Shown here piece by piece: positions 1 through 5,633 of a stretch of DNA of 13,256 nt (positions within the stretch are counted from its first letter, which is position 1; the number at the start of each line of letters is the position of its first letter). The position numbers and the translations under genes were made by a program. Below the pieces are notes generated by a model. That model searched no databases. It was not told the DNA's origin and worked only from the letters and a program-made list of their open reading frames with translations. The stretch covers positions 1-13,256 of the forward strand of contig DASUSH010000050.1 in the NCBI GenBank assembly GCA_036375215.1, written 5' to 3'. Source of the stretch: DASUSH01 sp036375215. GTDB taxonomy: Bacteria > Actinomycetota > Thermoleophilia > Solirubrobacterales > 70-9.

Positions 1-1
1 C

Positions 2-358
2 GGCCCCGAGGAGCTCGCCGCGACCGCGAAGGAGCTCCGCTCGCCCGTCGACGTCGTCCGCGAGGTCGCAGCCGCCGGCCGCCTTCCCGTGCCGCTCTTC
101 TGCGCCGGCGGCATCGCCACCCCGGCCGACGCCGCGCTCATGATGCAGCTCGGCGCCGAGGGCAACTTCGTCGGGTCGGGGATCTTCAAGTCCGAGGACC
201 CCGAGCGCCGCGCCCGGGCGATCGTCGAGGCGACGACCCACTTCGCCGACCCCGAGCGCGTCGCCGCCGCGTCGGTCGAGCTCGGCGAGCCGATGCGCGG
301 CGACGACATCACCGAGCTCGCCGAGGCGGGCGAGCTGCTCCAGCAACGCGGCTGGTGA
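2..358 (+). CDS. pdxS: PLP synthase subunit PdxS, C-terminal part (5' end outside window)
   Basis: This is the synthase subunit of the DXP-independent vitamin B6 pathway. It condenses ribose 5-phosphate, glyceraldehyde 3-phosphate and ammonia into pyridoxal 5'-phosphate, using ammonia supplied by PdxT. Only the last 118 codons are present; the reading frame is open from base 2. Family hallmarks are visible: GRLPVPLFCAGGIATPADAA followed by LMMQLGAEGNFVGSGIFKS, the phosphate-binding region of the (beta/alpha)8 barrel, then the RARAIVEATTHF helix and a C-terminal tail ending in QQRGW. Most relatives have an asparagine-phenylalanine-alanine stretch where this protein has LFC, a small local variation. 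The TGA stop overlaps the GTG start of pdxT by 4 bp (GTGA), so the two subunits are probably translationally coupled. Identity is certain; promoter and N-terminus cannot be seen. Confidence 0.97.
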   Translation, partial: GPEELAATAKELRSPVDVVREVAAAGRLPVPLFCAGGIATPADAALMMQLGAEGNFVGSGIFKSEDPERRARAIVEATTHFADPERVAAASVELGEPMRGDDITELAEAGELLQQRGW

Positions 359-960
359 CCCAGCGCATCGGCGTCCTCGCGGCGCAGGGGGGCTTCGAGG
401 CCCACGCGAGCGCGCTCTCGTCGCTCGGCGCCCAGCCGATCGAGGTCCGCGTCCCCGAGCAGCTCGAGGGCCTCGACGGCCTCGTCATCCCGGGCGGCGA
501 GTCGACGACGATCACCAAGGCCCTCGCGCGCGACGGCCTCGACGAGGCGATCCGCGGCTACGCGCGCGGCGGCGGCGCCCTGCTCGGCACCTGCGCCGGG
601 ATGATCGTCCTCGACCGCTCCCACCTCGGCCTCCTCGACATCGACGCCGAGCGCAACGCCTTCGGGCGCCAGCGCCAGAGCTTCGAGCACGACCTCGCGG
701 TGGAGGGCCTCGGCCCCGAGCCGCTGCGCGCGGTCTTCATCCGAGCGCCATGGGTGGCCGGGCACGGTCCCGGCGTCGAGGTCCTCGCCGAGTACGACGG
801 CCACCCGGTCGTCGTCCGCGAGGGCCGCACGCTCGCCTGCTCGTTCCACCCCGAGCTCACCGACGACACCCGCCTGCACGCCCTCTTCATGGCGATCGCG
901 GGCGCGGAGGGCGGGGGCGACAGTAATGACGCGGCCGCCCGCGCGTTACCGGAGCGCTGA
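355..960 (+). CDS. pdxT: PLP synthase glutaminase subunit PdxT
   Basis: This class-I glutamine amidotransferase hydrolyses glutamine and channels ammonia to PdxS. The 201 residues match the family length. The oxyanion-hole motif IPGGESTT lies at about 45-52 and the nucleophile Cys80 in GTCAGM. The conserved RNAFGRQ starts at Arg100, and the catalytic His165 and Glu167 are in SFHPEL, so the Cys-His-Glu triad is intact. The GTG start at 355 is chosen because it gives the expected N-terminus (IGVLAAQGGFEAH) and overlaps the pdxS stop as GTGA. The C-terminal 20 residues after the last helix are low-complexity and probably a lineage-specific tail. It forms an operon with pdxS. The next gene is 77 nt away and has its own promoter-like element, so pdxT probably ends this transcription unit. 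Confidence 0.97.
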   Translation: MTQRIGVLAAQGGFEAHASALSSLGAQPIEVRVPEQLEGLDGLVIPGGESTTITKALARDGLDEAIRGYARGGGALLGTCAGMIVLDRSHLGLLDIDAERNAFGRQRQSFEHDLAVEGLGPEPLRAVFIRAPWVAGHGPGVEVLAEYDGHPVVVREGRTLACSFHPELTDDTRLHALFMAIAGAEGGGDSNDAAARALPER

Positions 961-1025
961 CGCAGACTCACCGCGCTCGCGGCGACGTGCCTGACGTAAC
1001 CCGCGCGCTGTAAAGGCCAGATGAT

Positions 1026-1031
1026 TAGCCT
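1026..1031 (+). promoter_or_regulatory. -10 element (TAGCCT) for a probable leaderless aminopeptidase mRNA
   Basis: TAGCCT fits the TANNNT -10 pattern and ends exactly 6 nt before the ATG at 1038. That places the expected transcription start on or next to the A of the start codon. No Shine-Dalgarno sequence precedes this ATG. The same spacing is found before yebC and before the zinc-ribbon/PAS gene. No convincing -35 hexamer is seen at 16-18 bp. The leaderless reading is inference from spacing. Confidence 0.55.
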
Positions 1032-1037
1032 GCGCCA

Positions 1038-2141
1038 ATGCGCGATCCCCGAGTAGACGCCCTCGCCCGGATCCTCGTCAACTACTCCACCGCGATCCAG
1101 GAGGGCGACACCTGCCTGATCGAGGGCGGCGCGCCGGCCGAGCCCCTGCTCCAGGCCGTTTACGAGGAGGTCCTGAAGGCCGGCGGCAACCCGATCGTCT
1201 CGATGTCGATGGAGGGCCAGTCGGCGGCGTTCTTCAAGCACGCGACCGATCGGCAGCTCGAGTGGGTCTCGCCGGTCTCGAAGTGGGCGGCCGAGAACGC
1301 CGACGCCCGGATCGCGGTGATGGCGTCGGCCAACACCCGCGACCTATCCCAGGTCCCGCCCGAGCGCCAGACGATCCGCCAGCGCGCGATGCAGCCGGTG
1401 ATGCAGAAGATGATGGCCCGCGCCGCCGAGGGGGAGTACAACTGGGCGCTCACCCTGTTCCCGACCCACGCCTACGCCGGCGAGGCCGAGATGAGCCTCG
1501 CCGACTACGCGGACTTCTACTTCGCCGCCTGCCTGGCCGACCGTGACGACCCGGTCGCCGCGTGGCGCAAGCAGTCGGAGGAGGTCGAGCGCCTGCGGGA
1601 CTGGATCCAGGGCCGCGAGGAGGTCCACATCACCGGGCCCGGCACCGACATCAGGCTCGGGATCGCGGAGCGGACCTTCATCGCCGCCGACGGCAAGCAC
1701 AACATGCCCGACGGCGAATTCTTCACGGGCCCGGTCGAGGACGCGACCGAGGGCGAGATCACCTTCCACCTGCCGAGCGCGGTCTCCGGCCGCGAGGTCG
1801 CGGGTGTCTGGATGCGGTTCGAGGGCGGCAAGGTCGTCGACGCCCGCGCCGAGCGCGGCGAGGAGTTCCTGATCAAGATGCTCGACACCGACGACGGCGC
1901 CCGGCGCCTCGGCGAGCTCGGGATCGGCACCAACTACGGCATCGAGCGGGGCACCAAGGAGATCCTGCTCGACGAGAAGATCGGGGGCACCGTCCACCTC
2001 GCCGTCGGCAAGAGCTACCCCGAGACCGGCGGCACGAACGACTCGGCCGTCCACTGGGACATGATCTGCGACCTGCGCCGCGGCGGCAAGATCACCGTCG
2101 ACGGCGAGCTGCTCGAGGAAGACGGCAAGTTCGTGGTCTGA
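1038..2141 (+). CDS. M29-family metallo-aminopeptidase (AmpS/AmpT-like)
   Basis: A cytoplasmic metal-dependent aminopeptidase of peptidase family M29, which removes N-terminal residues from peptides. At 367 residues it is slightly shorter than the roughly 400 usual for the family. The C-terminal catalytic half carries the metal-ligand pattern in order: Glu227 in MPDGEFFTGP, Glu293 in LGELGIGTN, His320 and Tyr327 in GTVHLAVGKSYPETGG, then His339 and Asp341 in SAVHWDMICDLR. The N-terminal half (1-190) is the usual alpha/beta domain beginning DALARILVNYSTAIQEGD. The start at ATG 1038 gives a family-like N-terminus and sits 6 nt after a TANNNT hexamer. The stop codon lies inside GGTCTGACC, a REP-like palindrome. 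The gene is not part of the usual actinobacterial pdx-yebC-ruv block and looks like a separate unit. Substrate preference cannot be told. Confidence 0.93.
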   Translation: MRDPRVDALARILVNYSTAIQEGDTCLIEGGAPAEPLLQAVYEEVLKAGGNPIVSMSMEGQSAAFFKHATDRQLEWVSPVSKWAAENADARIAVMASANTRDLSQVPPERQTIRQRAMQPVMQKMMARAAEGEYNWALTLFPTHAYAGEAEMSLADYADFYFAACLADRDDPVAAWRKQSEEVERLRDWIQGREEVHITGPGTDIRLGIAERTFIAADGKHNMPDGEFFTGPVEDATEGEITFHLPSAVSGREVAGVWMRFEGGKVVDARAERGEEFLIKMLDTDDGARRLGELGIGTNYGIERGTKEILLDEKIGGTVHLAVGKSYPETGGTNDSAVHWDMICDLRRGGKITVDGELLEEDGKFVV

Positions 2142-2150
2142 CCCTCAAAA

Positions 2151-2178
2151 AGGGGTCTGACCCCAAAGGGACAGGTCG
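2151..2178 (+). repeat. REP-like palindromic repeat, copy 1
   Basis: A 28-bp unit that contains the 13-bp palindrome GGGGTCTGACCCC (arms of 6 bp around one base) followed by an AAAGGGACAGGTCG tail. It is identical to copy 2, which starts 40 bp downstream. Just upstream, GGTCTGACCC at 2135-2144 is a shortened copy that includes the stop codon of the aminopeptidase gene. Copy 1 runs into CAGGTCGACCTG (2172-2183), a perfect 12-bp palindrome that looks like the junction with a truncated inverted copy. Confidence 0.85.
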
Positions 2179-2190
2179 ACCTGCCACCTG

Positions 2191-2218
2191 AGGGGTCTGA
2201 CCCCAAAGGGACAGGTCG
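2191..2218 (+). repeat. REP-like palindromic repeat, copy 2
   Basis: An exact 28-bp copy of the unit at 2151, separated from it by 12 bp. With the inverted copy that begins at 2220 it forms a BIME-like pair that could fold into one long imperfect hairpin over about 2192-2248. It includes GGGACA (2208-2213) pairing with TGTCCC (2225-2230). A role as a bidirectional terminator or mRNA stabiliser between the aminopeptidase and yebC units is plausible but unproven. Confidence 0.85.
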
Positions 2219-2219
2219 C

Positions 2220-2248
2220 CGACGTGTCCCGCTTCGGGGTCCGGCCCC
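2220..2248 (-). repeat. REP-like repeat, diverged inverted copy 3
   Basis: This is the reverse complement of the same unit with changes. CGACGTGTCCC matches the inverted tail at 10 of 11 positions. A 5-nt link replaces 3 nt, and GGGGTCCGGCCCC matches the inverted palindrome at 11 of 13 positions. The direct-then-inverted order is typical of BIME arrangements of REP sequences. From here to 2395 I see no gene, only plain intergenic sequence that is less GC-rich than its surroundings at 2320-2365. Confidence 0.7.
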
Positions 2249-2395
2249 GCACAGACGGCGGCGGCGGCCGGCCAACCATCCGACCACCGCCGCGTCACGC
2301 ATCCCTCCTGGGAAGTCCTCCTGCTTTTGATCCCGCCTGAAGACGTCCCGACCACAAAACCCACCCGTGAGCGAGGAGTTGCGGTGCGCTCCACA

Positions 2396-2401
2396 TAAGA
2401 T
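2396..2401 (+). promoter_or_regulatory. -10 element (TAAGAT) for probable leaderless yebC mRNA
   Basis: TAAGAT fits TANNNT and ends exactly 6 nt before the GTG start of yebC at 2408, which predicts transcription starting at the start codon. No ribosome-binding site lies in the proper place. TTGCGG at 2379 is the nearest -35-like string, but it is only 11 bp away, so the -35 remains unidentified. Confidence 0.6.
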
Positions 2402-2407
2402 CCGGGC

Positions 2408-3160
2408 GTGGCCGGACACTCGAAATGGGCGTCGATCAAGCACAAGAAGGCCGCGACCGACGCGAAGCGCGGGAAGCAGTTCACGAAGCTCGCGCGCGCG
2501 ATCACGGTCGCGGCGCGTGAGGGCGGGGGAGACCCGGACGGCAACCCGACGCTCGCCACCGCGATCCAAAAGGCGCGCGACGCCTCGATGCCCAAGGACA
2601 ACATCCAGCGGGCGGTCGATCGCGGCACCGGCGCCGGGACCGGGGCGGAGGCGATCGAGCGCGTCGTGTACGAGGGCTACGGGCCGGGCGGCGCGGCGAT
2701 CCTGGTCGAGGCGCTCACCGACAACCGCAACCGCTCGGGCTCCGAGATCCGGCACGCCTTCGAGAAGAGCGGCGGCAGCCTCGGCGAGCCGGGCTCGGTC
2801 GCCTACGTGTTCGAGAAGCGGGGCGTCGTGCTCGTGGACGGCGAGCGCTACGACGAGGACGACCTGATCGCCGCGGTCGACGCCGGCGCCGACGACGTCG
2901 GCGCCGACGGCGACCTGATCAAGGTGACCTCGGACCCCTCCGACCTGGTGGCGGTCCGGGAGGCGCTCGAGGCCGAGGGCGTCGAGGTGCAGTCCTCCGA
3001 GCTCGCGATGGACCCGAAGACCGTGGTGGAGATCACCGACGAGGCCGAGGCCCGCCGCCTCGTGGGCCTGATGGAGACGCTCGACGACCACGACGACGTC
3101 GACGCCGTGCACGCCAACTTCGACATCCCCGCCGAGCTGCTGGAGCAGGCCGCGGCCTGA
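2408..3160 (+). CDS. yebC: YebC/TACO1-family protein
   Basis: A member of the YebC/PmpR/TACO1 family. These proteins have been described as DNA-binding transcriptional regulators and, more recently for several members, as factors that help ribosomes translate difficult sequences such as proline stretches. The 250-residue length is typical. The signature N-terminus MAGHSKWASIKHKKAATDAKRGKQF is present at 1-25 (joined here from MAGHSKWASIKHKK and AATDAKRGKQF). It is followed by NPTLATAIQKARDASMPKDN and by VVYEGYGPGGAAILVEALTDN at the start of the second domain. The start is GTG at 2408, since MAGHSKW is the invariant family start. In many bacteria yebC directly precedes ruvCAB, as here. A strong hairpin follows the stop codon, so yebC may be transcribed alone. 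The acidic stretch around 155-180 is usual for the family. Confidence 0.97.
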   Translation: MAGHSKWASIKHKKAATDAKRGKQFTKLARAITVAAREGGGDPDGNPTLATAIQKARDASMPKDNIQRAVDRGTGAGTGAEAIERVVYEGYGPGGAAILVEALTDNRNRSGSEIRHAFEKSGGSLGEPGSVAYVFEKRGVVLVDGERYDEDDLIAAVDAGADDVGADGDLIKVTSDPSDLVAVREALEAEGVEVQSSELAMDPKTVVEITDEAEARRLVGLMETLDDHDDVDAVHANFDIPAELLEQAAA

Positions 3161-3193
3161 GAGAGCAGGGACGGGGCGTTGGCGGCAACTTGC

Positions 3194-3229
3194 GAAGGGT
3201 TGTGGGGGCTCTGGCCCGCACAATCCTTC
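3194..3229 (+). terminator. strong hairpin after yebC, probable terminator
   Basis: GAAGGGTTGTG (3194-3204) pairs with CACAATCCTTC (3219-3229) over 11 bp with one G-U pair. Inside, GGGC (3206-3209) pairs with GCCC (3214-3217) around a TCTG loop, with one G-G mismatch between the two stems. It starts 34 nt after the yebC stop. There is no T-tract after it, so it is not a canonical intrinsic terminator, although U-poor terminators are reported in Actinobacteria. It could instead be a palindromic repeat. Confidence 0.5.
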
Positions 3230-3267
3230 ACGGAGTGGCCCGTGGGACGCCCCGCCGATTAGGGGAT

Positions 3268-3295
3268 GGGGTCAGGCGCTCTCCCTGAGGGCCCC
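3268..3295 (+). repeat. imperfect palindrome upstream of ruvC, REP-like
   Basis: GGGGTCAGG (3268-3276) pairs with CCTGA (3284-3288) and CCCC (3292-3295), leaving a 7-nt loop and a 3-nt GGG bulge. It shares GGGGTCAG with the repeats at 2151 and 9422, so it may be a decayed copy. Similarity this short could be chance in GC-rich sequence. Confidence 0.35.
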
Positions 3296-3338
3296 AAGGA
3301 AGGCATCCGGTCCCGACCGCAGAATGGGTTGGGTGATG

Positions 3339-3899
3339 ATGGTCGTGATGGGCATCGACCCCGGCTTCGCCCACACCGGCTTCGGTGTCGTGCGCCTGGA
3401 GGGAAGCCGCCTGGCGGCGGTCGACGGGGGCGTGATCGAGGCTCCCCCGGGCGAGCCGCCGGAGCAGCGCCTGGCGCGGATCCACCGCTCGGTCGCCGAG
3501 CTGATCCGCTGGCACGAGCCCGAGGCGGTCGCGCTCGAGGACCTCTACTTCGGCAAGAACGTGCGCTCGGCGATCGGCGTCGGCCAGGCGCGCGGGGTCG
3601 CGATGCTCGCCGCGGCCGAGAGCGGCGCCCGCTGCTTCGACTACACGCCCCAGGCCGTGAAGATGGCGGTCTGCGGCCATGGCGGCGCCGACAAGCGCCA
3701 GGTCCAGCAGATGGTCGCCTCGCTCCTGCGGCTGCCCGAGCCGCCCAAGTCCGACCACGCCGCCGACGCGCTCGCCGTCGCGATCTGCCACGCCGGCCAC
3801 GCCCGCCCCCGCGCGATGCCGGACGGGGTCGCCGCGGCCGCGGGCTCGGGCAGCCATTCGGCGGCCGTGACCGCCGCCCAGGGGCCGAGCGCCCGGTGA
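3339..3899 (+). CDS. ruvC: crossover junction endodeoxyribonuclease RuvC
   Basis: The Holliday-junction resolvase that makes paired nicks during recombination, working with RuvAB. The frame is open from ATG 3324 (191 codons). I place the start at ATG 3339, giving MVVMGIDPGFAHTG, close to the usual two to four residues before GIDPG; GTG 3333, ATG 3336 and ATG 3348 are alternatives. Acidic catalytic residues, numbered from 3324, are Asp12 (GIDPG), Glu72 (ALEDLYFGKN) and the pair His145/Asp148 in KSDHAADALAVAICH. His replaces the Asp found in E. coli, as in Thermus RuvC. The 35 residues after the last helix are low-complexity. No clear ribosome-binding site is present. CAGAAT at 3320-3325, 7 nt before GTG 3333, is a weak candidate -10. 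The TGA stop overlaps the ruvA start as GTGA. Confidence 0.95.
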   Translation: MVVMGIDPGFAHTGFGVVRLEGSRLAAVDGGVIEAPPGEPPEQRLARIHRSVAELIRWHEPEAVALEDLYFGKNVRSAIGVGQARGVAMLAAAESGARCFDYTPQAVKMAVCGHGGADKRQVQQMVASLLRLPEPPKSDHAADALAVAICHAGHARPRAMPDGVAAAAGSGSHSAAVTAAQGPSAR

Positions 3900-4495
3900 T
3901 CGCCTCGGTGTCGGGCAAGGTGCTCGTGCGGCGGCCGGACCACGTCGTCGTCGACGCGCAGGGCGTCGGCTACCGGCTCGCGGTGTCGGCGGAGACCCTC
4001 AAGTCGGTGCCGGCCGCGGGGCGGGGCGCGACGCTGCACGCCCATCTCGTCGCCCGCGAGGATTCGCTCTCGCTCTACGGCTTCGCCAGCGAGGAGGAGC
4101 GCGACCTGTTCCTCGCCCTGACCTCGGTCTCCGGCGTCGGGCCCAAGGTCGCGATGGCGGTGCTCTCCGGCGGGGCCCCGCGCGAGCTGAGGCGCGCGAT
4201 CGCGACCGGGGACTCGAAGCGCTTCCAGGCGGCCCCCGGGATCGGCAAGCGGACCGCCGAGCGGATCATCGTCGAGCTCAAGGACAAGGTCGGCGACGAG
4301 GCCGAGATCGCCGCCGCCGCACCCGCCGGGGGCGGGGACGCGCGCTCGGAGGCCCGCGAGGGCCTGCTCGGGCTCGGTTACACCCCCGCGGAGGCGGAGC
4401 AGCTGCTCGACGCGGCCGCCTCGAGCGCCGGCGACGACGCGGCCGCGGAGGAGCTCGTCGCCACCGCGCTCCGCGAGGCGGCCGGGGCGCGATGA
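3896..4495 (+). CDS. ruvA: Holliday junction branch-migration protein RuvA
   Basis: RuvA binds the four-way junction as a tetramer and loads the RuvB motor. It has 199 residues, the usual length. Domain I (1-63) is the OB fold, starting MIASVSGKVL, with the acidic pin Glu55-Asp56 in AREDSLSLYGF. Domain II carries two helix-hairpin-helix motifs, TSVSGVGPKVAMAVL (76-90) and APGIGKRTAERIIVELK (113-129). A poorly conserved Ala/Gly linker (138-149) leads to domain III (150-199), AREGLLGLGYTPAEAEQLL, which contacts RuvB. The start is GTG 3896, which overlaps the ruvC stop by 4 bp and gives the canonical MIA N-terminus. The TGA stop overlaps the ATG of ruvB (ATGA). The tight coupling suggests balanced synthesis of the complex. 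Confidence 0.97.
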   Translation: MIASVSGKVLVRRPDHVVVDAQGVGYRLAVSAETLKSVPAAGRGATLHAHLVAREDSLSLYGFASEEERDLFLALTSVSGVGPKVAMAVLSGGAPRELRRAIATGDSKRFQAAPGIGKRTAERIIVELKDKVGDEAEIAAAAPAGGGDARSEAREGLLGLGYTPAEAEQLLDAAASSAGDDAAAEELVATALREAAGAR

Positions 4496-5562
4496 CGATC
4501 GAGCGGGATCCGGCGTTCGGGGACGGCGGCATCGACCCCGAGGGCGAGATCGAGGTGATCGAGGCGAGCGCCGCGCGGACTGGCGAGGACGAGCTCGACC
4601 GCTCGCTGCGCCCGCCGACGCTCGAGGAGTTCATCAACCAGCGGCAGGTGACCGACCAGCTCGCCGTCTTCATCGAGGCCGCCAAGCGCCGCGGCGAGCC
4701 GCTCGACCACGTCCTGCTCTCGGGCCCGCCCGGGCTCGGCAAGACCTCGCTCGCGCACATCGTCGCGGCCGAGATGGGCGCACCGATCGTCGTCACGGCC
4801 GCCCCCGCCCTCGAGCGCAAGGCCGACGTCGCTTCGTTCCTGACCACGCTCGAGCCCGGCTCGGTCTTCTTCATCGACGAGATCCACCGCCTGAACCGGG
4901 CGATCGAGGAGACGCTCTACCCGGCGATGGAGGAGCGCCAGCTCCCCGTAGTCCTCGGCCAGGGCGCGGGCGCGCGCACGGTCTCGCTGCCGATCCCGGC
5001 CTTCACCCTGATCGGCGCCACCACCCGCGAGGGGCTCCTGACCGCCCCGCTTCGCGACCGCTTCGGCGTCGCCCACCGCCTCGAGCACTACCACCCCGCG
5101 GACCTGGCCACGATCATCACCCGCTCGGCCGGGATCCTCGGCGTCGAGATCGACGACGGCGGCGAGCACACGATCGCCGAGCGCGCGCGCGGCACCCCGC
5201 GCGTCGCCAACCGCCTGCTGAAGCGGGTCCGCGACTTCGCCGAGGTGCGCGGGACCGGCCGGATCACGGGGGGGATCGCCGCTGAGGCGCTCGACCTCCT
5301 CGAGGTCGACCCCGCGGGCCTCGACCGTCGCGACCGCGCCCTGCTCGAGGTGATCGCCGTGCGCTTCACCGGCGGCCCGGTCGGGCTCTCGACGCTCGCG
5401 GCCGCGATCGACGAGGAGGGCGACACGATCGCCGACGTCTACGAGCCCTACCTGCTCCAGCAGGGCTTCATCAAGCGCACCCCCCGCGGCCGCGTCGCCA
5501 CCCCGCGGACGTTCGAGCACCTCGGCATCGCCGTGCCCGAGCGGGCCGCCAGCCTGTTCTAG
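4492..5562 (+). CDS. ruvB: Holliday junction branch-migration ATPase RuvB
   Basis: The AAA+ hexameric motor that drives branch migration with RuvA. It has 356 residues. The N-terminal 35 are acidic and somewhat longer than in many homologues, before LDRSLRPPTLEEFINQ. Walker A is GPPGLGKT (78-85), Walker B FFIDEIHR (126-133) and sensor 1 GATTRE (175-180). The arginine-finger region is APLRDRFG (185-192), and the sensor-2 region is RGTPRVANRLL (233-243). The C-terminal winged helix has the conserved GFIKRTPRGRVAT (325-337). All catalytic elements are intact. The start ATG 4492 overlaps the ruvA stop by 4 bp. This is the last gene of the ruv operon; a 71-nt gap follows with a weak hairpin and a new promoter-like element. 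Confidence 0.98.
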   Translation: MTIERDPAFGDGGIDPEGEIEVIEASAARTGEDELDRSLRPPTLEEFINQRQVTDQLAVFIEAAKRRGEPLDHVLLSGPPGLGKTSLAHIVAAEMGAPIVVTAAPALERKADVASFLTTLEPGSVFFIDEIHRLNRAIEETLYPAMEERQLPVVLGQGAGARTVSLPIPAFTLIGATTREGLLTAPLRDRFGVAHRLEHYHPADLATIITRSAGILGVEIDDGGEHTIAERARGTPRVANRLLKRVRDFAEVRGTGRITGGIAAEALDLLEVDPAGLDRRDRALLEVIAVRFTGGPVGLSTLAAAIDEEGDTIADVYEPYLLQQGFIKRTPRGRVATPRTFEHLGIAVPERAASLF

Positions 5563-5571
5563 GCACGAAAG

Positions 5572-5589
5572 CCGCCTGTTCGCGGGCGG
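5572..5589 (+). terminator. weak hairpin after ruvB
   Basis: CCGCC (5572-5576) can pair with GGCGG (5585-5589) around an 8-nt loop, with TTT at 5595-5597 a few bases later. The stem is short for a terminator and could be chance in this base composition. Position 9 nt after the ruvB stop is its main support. Confidence 0.25.
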
Positions 5590-5621
5590 GCGCGTTTAGC
5601 CGGCGCCAAGACTTCCCTCGC

Positions 5622-5627
5622 TAACCT
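5622..5627 (+). promoter_or_regulatory. -10 element (TAACCT) for probable leaderless zinc-ribbon/PAS mRNA
   Basis: TAACCT ends exactly 6 nt before the GTG at 5634, the same geometry as before the aminopeptidase and yebC genes. No ribosome-binding site is visible. If real, it starts a transcript that reads on into secDF, whose start is only 14 nt after the end of this gene. Confidence 0.55.
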
Positions 5628-5633
5628 GCCGCC

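Noticed and set aside
971..982. CCGCGCTCGCGG after pdxT as a terminator
   Set aside because: Only a 4-5 bp stem with a very small loop and no T-run; expected by chance in sequence this rich in G and C.
2151..2218. Two identical 28-bp repeats as a mini CRISPR array
   Set aside because: The spacer is only 12 bp, each repeat is itself palindromic at its 5' end, an inverted copy follows, and no cas gene is nearby. REP/BIME explains it better.
2015..3223. Long minus-strand frames across the repeat cluster and yebC
   Set aside because: They read through the REP-like palindromes (giving strings such as PVPLGSDP) and antisense of yebC. No plausible protein is formed.
3324..3338. ATG 3324 as the ruvC start
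   Set aside because: It would add MGWVM before the usual RuvC N-terminus, with no ribosome-binding site. It remains possible, and the difference is only five codons.
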